A stretch of DNA of 64,000 nucleotides from Oreocharis arfaki (lineage: Eukaryota; Chordata; Aves; Passeriformes; Paramythiidae). Location of the stretch: positions 111,670 through 175,669 of the forward strand of contig VZRR01013705.1 of NCBI GenBank assembly GCA_013398015.1. The letters are read 5' to 3'. A program made the translations under genes and the position numbers. Positions 32,801 to 47,800 of the stretch are shown here, one piece after another. The notes under the pieces are model-generated. The model did not search any database. It had not been told where the DNA came from and saw only the letters and a program-made list of their open reading frames with translations. The number at the start of each line of letters is the position of its first letter. The first letter of the stretch is position 1.

Positions 32801-35800
32801 TTTATGTGCACTGGTGGATGTGTGCTGGAGAAAGGTTTTTACTCTCCTTGATGATTTTTGCTAACAAGAAAGTCCGTGACTCTTAAGGAAATGCAAGTTC
32901 ATCGAAATAAAAACTTCTTACTAAAATACAGTGCTGTGATGGAATTCCTGGCAGTCACATTTTTGAGGTTTAGGATGGAGTTTTTGAGAAGGAGGAAGAA
33001 TTAAAATATCCACCTGGGCTGATTCCGGGATTATTGACCCATCCAACTTTACCTGCAAAATGCAAAGCCAGCTCTGCAGCTGTCCTTGCACTTCAAATCC
33101 GAGAGCAGGTCAATGTGAGCCAAGGATACAACATTGGAGGCTGTGTTCTTGGGACATGGCCAGACCTTCCAGGAGAGAGATATGTAAGTTGGGTTGGTTA
33201 TGGACCAAAATAAAGTTACACACTTGCTGAAATCAGTAGAATTTCACCTGGGCTACATTTGGCCCAATGCATGGAACACATGGCTTGTTTAATACTGTTG
33301 TTTAGGAAGGGTTGGAAGATGGGGACGGTACGGGATCGTACTGGCTCTTCATACCTGAGAGCATCAAACACCTGAAGTAGGAAAGGACATTTGAAATAAA
33401 AGTGCTTTTTCTCCTTTGCTGCTGAGCATTGAACGTGTGGAAGGCAAATCTTTTCCTTTGCTCTTGCAGGCTCAGAGAGAAGGAAAGTCACAGTTTTGGG
33501 AAAATGTTGCCTCTGTGGGTTTTAATTTTCCTCTTGCAGTTCTGGTGTCTCCACAGCCATCTGCAATGGCATTTGCTAATGTGCAGTGAGCAGTAATTTC
33601 TGGTTTTACTGTATCCATGCTGTGGAACCAGGATAAACCACAGTGCATCCTGCTCATCAGCCCTTAACTAAGGAAAGGAGATTAGTACTTTTTCATAAAA
33701 GTGAGTGACATTTTCCAGGCACCGTTTTTTTTCTGTCTCATTGTAGAATTCCTTGTCAATTTTAAAATATAACGACACATTTAATAGCCAGTCAGGAGAA
33801 GCATTTAAGTGCAGCACTGCTGATGAGCAGGGCTGCTGCAGCACTGCAGCAGCTCTGCAGGCAGACTGGGAAAGGCTGGAGCAGGAGTGTTACAACAGAG
33901 CCAGAGAACTCATTCCTGCCCTCCCATCAAGCCCACTCTTTGGCTCTTGCTGTCACACTTCCTGCAAGTGCTGAGTGCTTTTCATCCACAAGGAAGAAGG
34001 AAATGTCTCTCTTTACCACCAGCACTAACTCTGTAATGGTTTGTGACATTACCCACATTTTTAGTGCCTTAAGAGTCTTCACAGATACGGTACTTACTGC
34101 AGACAGCAAGGACACCATCTAAGCTGAAAAGAGCCCATTTTGTAAATTCAGACCAGGCCTATTTAAATTAAAATATAAAAGAAAATTCCAGAACAGAAGT
34201 ATTTTTCTTTCAAGTAACTTGAGCTCAGTGTGAATTCTGATGCACAGGGCTGCTCTAGTCCTTCTAACAGACATGGGACAAGGACACCGGGTTATTTGTC
34301 TCAGGCCAAAGGCATTTAGGGGTCGAAATCAAAATTGTCTGAGGCTCCTGTGTTGACTCAGGCCAATATGTCACTTCTCTCTATTTTCTAAGCTAATAAG
34401 ATAGGACAGCTGGCAAACTTCTAGTCTCCTTGTCATTTATCCCCAAGAATGAAATAATCTGTTCTTTGCTTTAAAGAATTCAGAGTTATAGAGCAAAGAT
34501 AAGAAATGTCTCAGCTTGCAAGCAGTAGAGGCATTTTTGACTGTTATGTTGCCCCAGGCAGAGCTTATCTAATTCGAGCTCTCCACAGACATTTGGCTGT
34601 CAATTCATCCTGAATTTGGAAGGAGGAGTATCTCTCTTAACTGTAAAGTGGGGTTTTTTGGGAATTAAAAGTGAGTCAAGAAAGCATTCAGCTCCCTGGA
34701 AATATTACTAAACAAAGTGGGGACTCTGCTTTGGCCAGCGGGTGAATGTGGATCTCCTGTGTGTTGTTTGTGACTCTCGTTCTTGTGACCCCTCTGGGCT
34801 GATTCTTGAAAAGCATCAAGTGGTTTCCCATAGTGGTAGGAAGTCATGGAAACATTCTGCTCCTGTGCCTTTCCTGAAGAGTCTGTCTCACTTGAGTTTC
34901 TGCCTGGCTCTTGCCCTCTTTTCTCCTGCCAGCATTTCAAACTTTATCTTGAGAAAAGGGAGTCAATCAATACCCTTTGCAGTTGTCAGTGGGTGGAAGA
35001 TGATACAGCTTGGGACATCCAGCTGTCCTGAGGCCACTGATGAAGAGCAGCATGCCAGATTTTTCCTGCATGGATTCCAAAGAATCCATAGTTCTGTTTA
35101 AGTAAGCCCATTAGCAAGTAACCAAATATAGAGAGACAGCTTGTGTCTGTAGCACTAACAGATAGTGTTTGATTCTTTGGTCCATGAAGCTCAGATATCA
35201 ACCAAACAATTGTTATACATTCTGTGAGCAAAAGCGAGCTGAGATATGCCCGACGCTGAAAGAAAAACCTTGCAGAGAAGCCTTCAGTGCCTTCACTGCT
35301 GCTGCTGGCTTGGCTGGTTGTTCAGTGTGGGCAGCAGAGCTTTTTTTTTCAACCAACATTTAGTGTTTTCTAAAGCCCAGCCCATTTACTGACAAGGATG
35401 TTGCCCACCACGGTCTGGAGTGTTTTCCCAGTTCCTGTTTCCTGGACTGAATGCCAGCAGCATGGTCTAAAAGCTTGGGTATATTTCCTCCAATATGAGC
35501 TTTGAATCATTCTTCTAATGGGGAGTGGTGGTGGGAAATTTAGCTCCAAAGCACTTTCCAAGTCAAAGATGGTAAATTACTCCATTTGAAATATTTAGCA
35601 GATGTTCTCAAAATAGAGTTAGCTAAAAAAAAAATGTGCTACACACATGGACTTCATCGTGGAGGGTAAATTGTCAGGATTATGGCCTGGCAGGCTAGGA
35701 ACTGGAATGGGGCTAGGTAAAAGGAATTTTCTGATGAAAGAAAGGAAATTGTTCCTGCCGCTCTGATTATTTTCAATCAAGTGGCTCATCCTGTGTGGAT

Positions 35801-38800
35801 GTGAGCAAACTTTGTGCCCTCCAGCTCTACTTCCTGCCCCAGCAGCATCTCCTGGGGCAGGCACGCAGGGAGCTGTGTGTGTCAGCTTACCTTGCTTTGA
35901 AGAGTGATTCCACAGTAAATTTCCTCTTGCTGCAACAATTCAGTTGTTACATAAAAATGCCACTGCGATCTTCCTGCTTCGTGCTGACCAACTGCGTGGC
36001 TTCAGGGAAAGGAAATCATAGCCAAAGTAAATGGTCCCCAGTTTGTTGTCCCTGTTTTTAGGGTCTGTCTTATCCCACATTTCTGTTCATTTAGCTCCAC
36101 TCACTGCAGTTTTGAACCTGGATCTTTTCTTACATTTGCCACATCAACAGCCTTGGTACTTCTATGCTGTAGCTAAATCTGGTGTTGACTGGTGTTCAGC
36201 TGGGGTAGAAATGGCCTGTCTGCTGTGGAGGAAGAACATGAAGAAACACTTCAAAAGAGAGAAGAGGAAGCAGAAAAAATTCCTGCTTCTGGGAAAACAA
36301 ACCAGGGATTTTTCAGCCTCCCTGACTGTGGAGAAGGACAACTTAAGACTGACATTCGGTGTTCAGGTCAAACTCCGACAGCTTTCTCCTTTACAGATCC
36401 ACGCAGGAACTTCTGCACCAGAACCATCAGTGCTGGCTACGTTCTCCAGTCCCGTGGCACAGGGCTTGACAGCTCCAGGGAAGACTGAGAAGCCTGGGCA
36501 GCCCGATGATGCCCGTCCTCACTCCTCCAAGGCGTTGCCCACAGCCAGCCCCGTGCCAGTAAAAAGCACAGCAAAGGTGCAGGTGGCGACTTCTGTGCCC
36601 AGTGGAGTTCCCACAAATGGCAGTGTTCCTACAGCCCAGACCAGCACTGCTGCTGCCCCAAGCACTGCTGCCACCACGCCAGGTGAGGACATGCAGGGAT
36701 CCAGCAAATGTCAGCTGTTGAGGCTTTTTCAAGCCACGCAGTGTGGAAAAGTAGGAGATTATTGTGGTACCTTGGGGAAAGCAGCGAGGTTTCTGTGTCA
36801 GCACACGTGCTGTCGGACCCTAGTGGCTCCTGACTTGGGCATCATAAATCTGCATGTGACCATTGCATCTGAGGACAGATGGAAAGTAATGGGGATATCT
36901 TAATTCCCATAGAGAAGGCTGAGACGTGATGCAGGGCAGAGTCCTGGGAAGCATTTTTCCAGTAGCCTTGGCACGCTGCTATCCATCAAATTGAGCAGAA
37001 ATCTTAATGTCTGCTCAAAAGAGGGCATAACTGATTATTTTCTGTCCCTGAAGTGTCACTGCACTGTTCAGCCGTGGAGAACAGTGTACTTGGCTGTTAG
37101 CCCATGCTTTGCTTTGCAGCATGGTGATGTTTCTGTTCGCACTGGTATTTCCTAAAACAGACGGTTGAAAATGCATAAAGGCCAAAATGCCCTTTGGCAG
37201 CTCTGTTCCCTCAGGCAGGCTGTCAGCTCTCCCTGCGGGGATGGCTACGCACAGGGAATGGTGTGTACTGCCCGTGTCTCAGAATTCAGTTAATCCAGTG
37301 TGCTGAAGTACTCACAGCTGAATTTCTTTTGAATTTAGGGTTCCTTTCCCTTACAAGGGAACAAATGGAAAGTGTAAGGGAAGCACTGCATCCAAAGTTG
37401 TTTTTGGCAGGAAGCTCATTGGCTGCTTGTGCTGACAAGTTAATGTGGTTTTTTTTTTTTAAGGGCTTACCCCAGCTAAAACTGGAAAATATACTTTAAA
37501 CATCTTCATTGGCTTGTCTGGGAAGTCTAACATAGCCAGGGCCTCCTGGTTTTGCTAACCAATGCAAAGATGATGTAAAGGGTAGTTTTTCCAAGCTACC
37601 AAGTTCTTCCAAGGTTTTTTGTCTATTTGTCTGGGTTTTGTTTTTAGTATTTCCTAATGAGGTCTGAGACTGATGGAGTATTTGAGAGGGGAAAAATGTG
37701 GTTAATTCCAGTAGCTATTAAAATTGGAAAATAGATAAATAATAGATAATAAAGATGGAGAAATAGCTAAATGTTTAAGGTCTTTTTTACCATATTTTTT
37801 AACGTGGATGTTTTGTGCATACCTCTGAAACATAGTCTTTGACAGGGTCAAACTAAAGAAAGCGTATTTTTTATGCATAATTCCCAGGTCCAATAATAAA
37901 AAGACAAGCATAAAGCAAATGAGAAGGGAAGAGGGGGATGAGGAGGCAGAGAGGTGTTCTTAAGAAATGTGTACAACTTTCTGGTTATCTTAATGCTCAT
38001 AAAAAAGCAGAAAAAATGTGTCCCTGGCCATAGTTTTCAAGGTTACCCTGCAGTCTTTAAAAGCAACCTGTCAGTTTATTTGAAATGACAGGAAATTTTT
38101 GAGTGGGGGTGGAAAAGAAAATGTAAATAAAGGACCAGGTTTGTGTTTTGAGCTTCCATACCCAGTGTGGCAGCTATGCAGGTTTAAAAAAATTCTCTTA
38201 GCCCTTAAGCAGTTTTTCAAAAAAGAAATTCTGTGGATTCTTTATATATTTGTGAAGCTCTGGAATTGCAGTTTGGAAGTAGCAGTGTTTGTCTTGTTGT
38301 GCCATGAGCCTGCAGCCGAGTTCTCTGCCAAAGTGCTGTCGAATAAAACCTTTCCCATTCTGCTGGACCTGGGTGAAGAGACTCCCCTGTGCAGGGCCCA
38401 AGGGCCATGTTTCAGCACAGTATCTGCAAAGAGAGAGGTGACTGAGTAATTTTGGGCTTGTCTAAATTTGGTAAACCCCCTTAGTCCTTTTGCATTAGCA
38501 AGGAGAGCGAAACCTGAAATGGAAGGTCTGTTGAGGGACAAGATGTTTACAAAATACATCATTTGTATCTGGGGTTTATTATATAGACTGAAACCAAGGT
38601 GGATTTATGTTCATGATTTGTTTTTTTCCTGTTCCTCTTCCGATTCTGTGTTTGTCCCTTTCAGCTATGAAGGAGCTGGTGGTTTCTGCTGGAGACAGTG
38701 TCGAAGTGACCCTGCCAAAGAATGAAGTTCAGCTGAACGCATTTGTGCTTCCTGAACCACCACCTCGTAAGGCTTCCCTGGGAATCCTGCTGAGGGCTTG

Positions 38801-41800
38801 GGGTGTGAAAAGGCAAACAGTCATTATGTATGGCATGAAATAAGGGCGGTCTTGAAAATGTCTTTTGTCAGAGAGCACTTTCCTGTGGAAAGTTTTCATA
38901 CTCAGCTATTACCTCGTGCTGCCTCTTAGAGAAAATAGTGAGACACAAAAGTGGGAAGTGCTACAAAGCCAGTGGATTTGGAAGGTGGCACATTCTCAGG
39001 GTGGTGTGTGAGGAAGAAGTGGATTTTCAGCATCTATTCTTGGTATTTGCTGATAGGAACTCAGCTGTATTAGCAAGTGATTGAAATCTGAATTGGGGTA
39101 TTTGCCTGCTGAGGAACACATTCTATACACTCCTCATTTCGTCATGCAAATTGTTGGCAGGTATTTTTAAAGTTCTTATCTTGACTCTGTCCACTGTGGC
39201 AGTGGGAGCTGCAGAGGCAGGTGTGTTCTGTGTTGTGCAGCAGCAGGGACTGATTCATTCCTGTTCAAAAATTAGCCATCCTGTGTCTGCAGGATCTGAG
39301 GATGTGATAAGGCGTCTTATTATCCTGGAGCTGTGATTGTTCCAAAGCTCTTCGTTGCCTTAGAGGTTGAAAGATGGGTTTTGATTTCAGAGTAAATGAG
39401 TTTGGAAGCACAGATTGTCTCTTTTCCTGGGTATATTCCCAAAAAGCCGCAGCCCAAGCTGTCTCATTTTTCCACAGTGCAGCAGAATGTGCTTTGTAAA
39501 TGTTTAATACCTTTGCAGTTCTTTAGCATGGGAGAAAGGCTTTGAAAACAAACATCTGGACCTTTTTTTTTTCAAGGAACCACATATTCGTATGAGTGGG
39601 AATTGATTACTCATCCAAAAGACTACAGTGGAGAAATGGCAGGGAAGCACTCCCAGACCCTAAAGTTATCTAAGGTAAAGCTTTTGCTGCTTCATATCCC
39701 GGTGTGTTAAATGCCAAATGGAGAAGATGGGGACCCCGGCAGCCAGGAAAGACTTGTATGGGATTTCAGGATGAATAGGAAATTGCATGATGGGCAGGCA
39801 GCCAACATTTGACTGCAAGCCCACTTCTGAGGCTCTTAGAAAAAGGAGATTGATCTGGCACGAGGGAAAGAAGAAATTGATTTCAGGAGGTACAAGCTGC
39901 CTACAAGCAGTGTGACAAGGCACACAAATGGCACAATTTAACAGTAACAAGGGATGGGAATATTCCTGGAACAGTGTGGTGGTCTGGTTAGGTCTGAGCC
40001 TTGTTCTGCCCACTGGGAGAGGGACTTGCTGCTTCCATTAACAAGAGCCCTGCAATACCTCGTGGCATGTCCCTGGCTGCTGCTCTTAGACAAGCTCTAA
40101 CAGGGAAAGGGCTGCCAGTTCCTGCACATGGGGATTCTTAACAAGGAAATGACTCTAAGTACTGTGAATATACAGTTCTGTACTTGAGACATTCCTTTGG
40201 GCATTCTGGATTCTATTGTACTCAGAAAAATATCTACAGGCTTAAGTAAGGATGTCATGCAGAGCCAAGCCATTTGAAAAGGGTGTGCAGGTCTCTGTGA
40301 GGGTTTCAGCCTTTTGGGTATCAAGATTGTTATCCAGCACCTGGTCCTTCACCCTCTCATTTTGGCTCAACAGTGAATGGTCAAGGGGTGACTGCCTGGC
40401 TCATGTCACCCAGAAGGAAGAGAAGAAACACTTTCATTTATAGCAACATGCAAGAAGAGATTTTCTTCTTACATGTGGCCTTTCTCACCTCAAATGCAAT
40501 GTGCTAGTACAGATTCCTGTGGCCAGACAACCCGAACTAATCTCTGTTATCTCTCTTCTGTTTGCCTTTTGTTGCTGGAAAATAAAGCTTGACTGACAAT
40601 CCTGTGGCAGAGAGAAATACGAGTCTTTGGTTTCTGCCTAGCCATTGTAAACTAAAGTACATGTCACACCATTTTGGCCTGGAAACCATCCTTTGCTGTG
40701 TATGCAGAGGCTGAAGCACGATTGCTTGGGTGCTCCTGTGCCAAAGCGCAGGAACTTGACCTTCCGATAGGTCCTGACAGGGTGCCACCAACCTGTAGGT
40801 AAATAATCCTTTGTGTTTGTTTCCAGCTTACTGTTGGCCTGTACGAGTTCAAAGTCATCGTTGATGGGGAAAACGCTCACGGAGAGGGATATGTGAATGT
40901 AACAGTGAACCCAAGTGAGTGGTGGGGTTGGATCTTTCCTTGACTTCACCTGTCTCTGACAAGCCAAGGCAGCTATATCATGGGGTTTGGTTATTTGGCT
41001 AGACCCTGGTTTAGTGTGGTGATAATTCATTGTGCTGTGAACTTGTGGTGTGTGTGTGTATATACACCTATATGTGTATGTGTTCAATAATCTCCTGAGA
41101 TAGGAAGTTATTGCTAATACACAGCTATTTTTGCTGTATTCTATCAAGCCAACCACTCGATAAAAGGGCTGGAATCCTGATAGAGAAGTGCTCAGCAAAC
41201 ACCTCACCCTGAAAGGCCACTGCTTCCATAAAACCTAGCTGCAGTCTGACAAAAAGCTAATAGCAGCAGGAGCAAAAACTGAAGAGAAGCCAGAGCTTTG
41301 AAGCTTCTTTGGAGGTTTCTTTCTTCCCTGCTCAGTAAGGAATATCATTCCCAGCCACAGGCAGGTTAACTCAAAGCTCATTCTTTATTGTTAAACATGG
41401 TTTGCAGATGAGCTGGTGGAAATACAGCAGCACTTTTTAGATGGCTTGCGTAAGGAGACGACCACAGGTTTCAATAAAATCCCTTAATTTTGCAGTTTTC
41501 AGCAAGACTTTTTGTACAACCTTTGTGGGCAAAGAAGGGCTCTTGCACTCCCTAAATTAGCAAGAGTGTGTGGCTGGTCTTTTGGGTGCTGTGGATGATC
41601 ATTTCCTTATAAGCAGTGACTTTGCAGCTGGCAGCATGCAACAAAATCCTTCACTTTTCAGAGCCGCAGCCACACTGTGGCAAGAAGCTGTAGGCGCTTG
41701 ACCCAGTAGGGGAAAACTGATGTAGTGCAGCCTTCCCCAGAGCACTGGTGTGCTGGCAGTTCACCTCCACACTGTTTGAACCCCCTTTCGGTAGCCTTGA

Positions 41801-44800
41801 TTCCCCAAGCTGGCGTAGAACGTGCTGCAAACACAAATTACTGTTGCTGATAGTTTTGCAGTTCCTTGGTCAGGGCTTTCTCTCATGGCCTGCCTGTAGT
41901 GTCATGGTAACAGCTGGGTTGTTGTTGCAGAGCCCCGGGTGAATCAGCCTCCTGTTGCCATTGTGTCCCCACCATTCCAGGAAATCTCCCTGCCAACCAT
42001 TTCCACTCTTATCGACGGCAGCCGTGAGTACATGCAGGTTTAAGTGCAGCATCCAGCAGGGCTGGTTTGTGTTTGGTCCTGGGCTGGCCCTTTGCATGAA
42101 GTTTAAGAGAAACAGTGACGCTGTCAAACTCAATTCAGTGAAGAGAATAAGCCTCTCTGGCCAGGAGAGGGGAACACACACAACAGCACCTCTCTGCGTT
42201 CCCTTTTGAAGGGCACTGGCCTGAGCCAATCTCCTAAAAAAGGAAAAGCTCTGGAGGTTGCTGCTTAGTATCAAAAAATAATTACTGTCAGTCCAAAATA
42301 CTGGGCATTTTGTTAAACTTCGAACATATAAGTTACTGACACACCACCTTCAGTGACCCTGGCCTGCACTAGAGCTTTTCAAGAGTTCCTTTAAATAAAT
42401 TCAGGTTGTCTTATCCCCAGCTAGCACTGATTTGTTACAGTTTGGGTGTCTGAGCATAACAGAGACTCTGGGCTTGGACCAAAAATACCTTTGCCCTCTA
42501 AATCCACGGCAGAAGTAGGGAATGACCATCTGGAATCTGTGAAGCAGCATTTTCCAACTCCTTATATGTGTGTTTTCCCCCATTACTGAAACAGAAAGCA
42601 CTGATGATGATAAAATTATCAGTTACCACTGGGAAGAGCTGAAGGGTCCCCTGCGAGAGGAGAAGGTTTCCAGTGATACTGCCATACTGACACTGACCAA
42701 CCTGGTACCTGGGAATTACACATTCAGGTAGGTCACACCTGGGAGAGTCCATCAGTTCTCATCTCTTAAGAATGAAATGTATGGATTCCTGAAGTGTTAA
42801 TCTGGTTTAAAAAAAACAACACAAAACATGGAGAGAACTCCATTTTGTGATGTTCTCTCTCTCCATTCCTACGCTTTCAAGTAGTTTTGTAGCTTTGCAC
42901 TTCAGGAGAGATAAGCTGTCCAGATGCTTTTTATTCTTCACTTGTAGCCCTGGTTAAGAAGATGGCTGAAGGAAACGAATGGTCTGTCTGTGCTACAAAA
43001 TGTCTCTGAAAATGTCACATCTAAACTCTTTGGGTAAAAGCTTAGGAAGAAATGCAGTCTTCAAACCCAGTTTTTAAATGCAATGTGTTTGTCCCAGATA
43101 AGTGAGTAAGGCCTAATGGTTTGACGCACAACCTGGGCAATAGGTGGTAGCTGATTTTGCTTTTGTATTTGTCCTGTGTTTTTCCTTTGGCCTGTATTTA
43201 CATGTGATGTCCATCACTGCATCAGCAGATCTGTTTGAAGTAAAACAAACTGGAGTACCTCTATCTGAACGCTGCTTTCTTGTTAAGCAGTTGGTGTATG
43301 AACTACTCAGATCCATATTCAGATCCAGGGTTAGCAAAAAGCAGTTGTGTTTTGTGGTACCAGCCTACCTGAGGAGATGTGCTGTGTCCAGGCCACTTGT
43401 GGGTTAGTAGTGTATTTTTGTGTTTCACCTTGGAACTGGTTATTAGATTTCAAGTGGGAGGTGGATGTGGCTATTGAATTTCTTGCATCACTTTGAGGCT
43501 GATAACTGGACATTTGGGGGGAAGTTTCTGTTCAGAAAAGGCTGTATTCAGCTCTGATCACCATCACTCTTCGGTGCTTTCACTTTTATCCCTCTTCAGT
43601 CTAACAGTCGTGGACTCGGATGGTGCCAGCAACTCCACCACTGCCAACCTGACTGTGAAGAAGGCAGTGGATTATCCTCCAGTGGCCAATGCTGGCCCAA
43701 ACCAGGTGATCACCCTGCCCCAGAACTCCATCACGCTCTACGGCAACCAGAGCACGGACGACCACAGCATTGTCAGCTACGAGTGGCTGCTCAGCCCCAA
43801 CAGCAAAGGGAAGGTGATGGAGATGCAGGTCAGTACAGGCCTCCAGTGTTCCACCTGGATTGCTCACGAGCTTGGTTTTTTATCTATAATCAAACCTGTT
43901 TTAATGGAGTTAGCAAATGTCTCTTAGAATCCTACCAAGCAAACATGTGATGATTAAGTATGTGCTTAAAATTAAATGCGTGTGAAGCTGATACTGGTTT
44001 AGTGGCTGAGCTGGTGCACTAGCCTTGCCACTGGCATCGTGTTCCTTTCTTGAGCAATGCAGTTTTAAATTCTGCTGAAGAAAGGGGATTGAGAGAGGTG
44101 GGAACTTTTGAGTTGAATCTTGGAGTCCAAATTTTGCTGATACTAGCCAGACTCTCCTCAGTCCCAAACAGTAAATATTGGAACTTGTTTCTGTGTCATC
44201 GTTTTTTCTTTTAAAGATTATTACTACTGTCGAATTTATAGAATAAGAAAGTCCATGAATCAGATTCACTATGTGTGGGATTTGCACAGGGTTCCCCAGA
44301 GGTTTTGCTGGAGTTGGGAGCTACTGAATCCCAAAAGGTCTGCTTGTATGGCATTACTCTTGTTATGTCCCACAACAATGTCCTTGTAGCATGCATAAAT
44401 TTAGTTGTAAGAGCTTTGCGTGCTGAAGTGGCACAGACTCCTGCTCCTGTAGCAGGAGTTGGTAATAACCCCCTAGAATGTGCTGGTAATAGTTTAGAAT
44501 CAGAGTCTTCTGGTCCATCATCATCTGCATGAGGATTGTTTTTAATCCATGAATATCTTTTCCCACAGGGCGTGAGGACACCAGTCTTGCAGCTCTCTGC
44601 GATGCAGGAGGGTGATTACACCTACCAGCTCATAGTGACTGATTCTGCTGGGCACCAGTCCACTGCAGAGGTCACTGTGATAGTCCAGCCAGGTAAGCTG
44701 CCTTTACCTGCTCCTGCTGCTTCCCTTCCAGGGGTTGGAGGTGAGCAGGAATCTGTCAGCAACCTCTAGATCTTGTAGTGACTTTCAGAAAAGCTGCTCT

Positions 44801-47800
44801 GATTTAGGACCATTCTGGGCTGGTGTATTGCTGATAAATGAGCAAAAGAAAGCTTGTAGGAATATTGCCTTTCTATGCAGTTCTCTTATTTTACACAACG
44901 TAACCTCATTGATGTTTTCCTACAATAAAGGCAGGGCTGTATTTCCGAGCAGCTGTGTCTGCTCACAGTGCTGGATCCTGGGACAGGGGCAGGAAAAGTG
45001 GAGCAGTACTTAGAGAATGAGAGCAAAAATCAGAACTCCTGGTTTTCAGTCTCATTTTGTTGCAGATGTGTGAATGAAATGCTGATTGGAGTTCTAAACT
45101 GCTTTTAACCTCACTTTATCTGAGTACGAGGTAGTGGGCAAGGGATATACTGGGCATCATGGAGAATATCTTAATGGTGGAGTTTCAAGCTCCACTGTTA
45201 TGGCATGTGTATGCGAAGTCCTACATTCTTTTCCAGAGAACAACAAGCCCCCAAAGGCAGATGCTGGTCCAGATAAAGAATTGACTCTTCCTGTGGACAG
45301 CACCACTCTAGATGGCAGCAAGAGCTCGGATGACCAGAAGATAGTCTTCTTTCTTTGGGAAAAAACACGGTGTGTATCACCTTCCACGTTCTTGTGTATC
45401 CAAGTCTTTCCACATCTTTCATTTTAAGCAAGTCACACCCCCACACTTCCCTTGTGTTCAGTCATGGTCACATTGGGCCTGACAAGCTTTACCAGTGACC
45501 TGAATAAGACAAGGATTTATGTTTGATTGGAGAGAGGTGGAGTTTTGTTTGAGCATGAGAAATAGCTTTGCCTTCATCTCTAGGCCTGACTCCCACTCTG
45601 AGCGTGGTGTGGCTCAGCTGTGTTTCCATTCACAGCAGTGGAGCTTGGTCTTGGTCTCACGGAGAGACTGACCCTTGTAATCAAACAACAGCAGGGCCTC
45701 GTAACTTGATGCTTTTGCAGTTTGTTTAAATGAGGCAGAGTTCTCCTCTGACTTTAAATTCCCTGAAATGCTTTAGAGAATTCAGGAAAAAGCCTATGAG
45801 CAACTTGCAGTAGCTTCTTCTGTTTGCTAATGCAAAGTCTGTGCAAAGCCCTAGAAATTAAGGACTATTTTTGCTTTGCACCTTTTTTTTACAAAATTGG
45901 CTCATTGTGCAGTTCACAAGCCAATTTGCTGAAAGAACCACTATTTGTAAACACCACCTAAATGCTGTTATCAGTGTTCCTCTGGCTTAAAATCAACCAA
46001 AACATTAAACTGCCAAAAATTATGCTTTTTGTTCTGGATGCTGCACTTACCCTTTAGATTATCTTGCTGTAACTGGAGAACATAATTTTGCTTTTTGTCA
46101 TGGACTCTTATTTCCAAGCTCCTGTTCGGAGTGAGGCTGCCTCCAGTGCTCTATGCAAAATTTAAACTGATCAAAACCCCCGAAAAAGGTCAAAAACTGA
46201 ACAAACCCCTTGTGTCTTGGTTAGGGGTCCAGATGGTGTGAAGCTGGAGAATGCCAACAGCAGCATTGCCACTGTCACAGGCCTCCAGGTTGGGACATAC
46301 GAGTTCACTCTGACAGTGAAAGATGAGAGGAACCTGCAGAGCCAAAGCTCTGTCAACGTTATCGTCAAAGAAGGTACATCCAGCCACGAGCAGAGCTGCT
46401 CAGGTCACAGGTTATCTGTGAGAAGTTCAGCAAAACCTGTGTTCGGAGACACAATGAAAGTAAGGAGTGGAGGGATACAATGAAGCAGCCTTGTGGTTTG
46501 CCCGTTTCTGGAAGAACACTATCTTCTGCTTAGTCCTGCAGTGTTTCCCTTCTCTTCCCTGGGGTTACATAGGATTTCTGGAGTACACTGGAGATCTAAT
46601 GCAGTAATTTTTGATTGGGCAATACAAGATCTTTCTCCAAGTGCTTCCTCTCTGTTTATTTAGAGATAAACAAGCCGCCTGTTGCGAAGATTGCTGGTAA
46701 CGTTGTCATCACCTTGCCCACAAACACGGCGGAGTTGGACGGATCGAAGTCCTCTGACGATAAGGGGATTGTCAGCTACTTGTGGACCCGGGATGAAGGG
46801 AGCCCTGCAGCTGGGGTGAGCTTGCTTTTGTAAAGCATCACAAAAATCAGTGCAAGGTAGTGTTGACAGCTCCTGAGGAAATACAGACCTCGTTGTTGGT
46901 CTGTTACTTTGTCATATGCTGAAATATGATGATACATTGTGCTACTTTGATCCTTTGTTTCCTCATACATACTTTCTGCCTTCCAGGAAGTCTTAAATAA
47001 TTCAGACCATCATCCTGTCCTCCTCCTGTCCAATCTGGTAGAAGGGACCTACACATTTCACCTCAGAGTAACAGATGCCAAAGGAGAGAGTGATGTGGAA
47101 AGGACCACGGTGGAGGTCAAACCTGGTGAGTCTGGGTTTTCTGCTGCACCACATTTGCCTATAGCCCTCTGGATACAGTATACTGGGATTAAAATGTGTC
47201 ATCTAGTCCAGTTTAGAACTGTAAACATCGAAAGTTTTGGGGGATGTAGTTGTGCTTTCCTGTGGTTTTTGAGGGCTGACTTTCACTGCTTCTGTTACCT
47301 ATGAAAGTCATACTTGCATCCCCCTTCCTGCAGTGCCGTTCTGTAGTTCTATTTTCAAATCAGAAACATCCTGGAGAGATACTAAAAACCTGCCTTGCAC
47401 CCAGGCTGCTAAATAGAAACTCTAAAGATCTGTACTATCTACATTCTCCCTAGATCCTAGGAAAAATAACCTGGTCGAGATAATTCTGGATGTGAATGTG
47501 AGCCAGCTGACGGAGCGGCAGAAGGGAATGTTCATCCGGCAGATAGGGGTGCTGCTGGGGGTCCTTGACTCTGACATCACCGTGCAAAAGATCCAGCCAT
47601 ACACTGAACAAAGGTGGGATTCATTTGGGAGGGTACACGGGGGGGAATTGCCTGAGGGTTTGGAAATTCAAGGCCTCTTTTCTCTTGGAAAGCAGATTGG
47701 ACCATCAGAACATGGGGAGTTGTTGCTTAACATTGATATTCTTGCTCTGATCAGAGTTGCCAAGCAGGTCTTGAGTATCTTTCCCCTCTGGAGATGGTGC

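Larger units (their letters stand above)
38767..47453 (+). other. KIAA0319L: Small introns 5-15 across the PKD repeats
   Basis: Eleven introns of about 0.17-1.2 kb separate the PKD exons. Seven of the phases are 1, which suits duplication of PKD modules. Their contents are unremarkable apart from a short TG/TA tract near 41048-41085. Confidence 0.8.

Noticed and set aside
36031..36396. Upstream part of the open frame leading into KIAA0319L exon 4
   Set aside because: The frame is open by chance through intron 3. The polypyrimidine-CAG acceptor before 36397 and the phase-0 join to exon 3 define the exon start.
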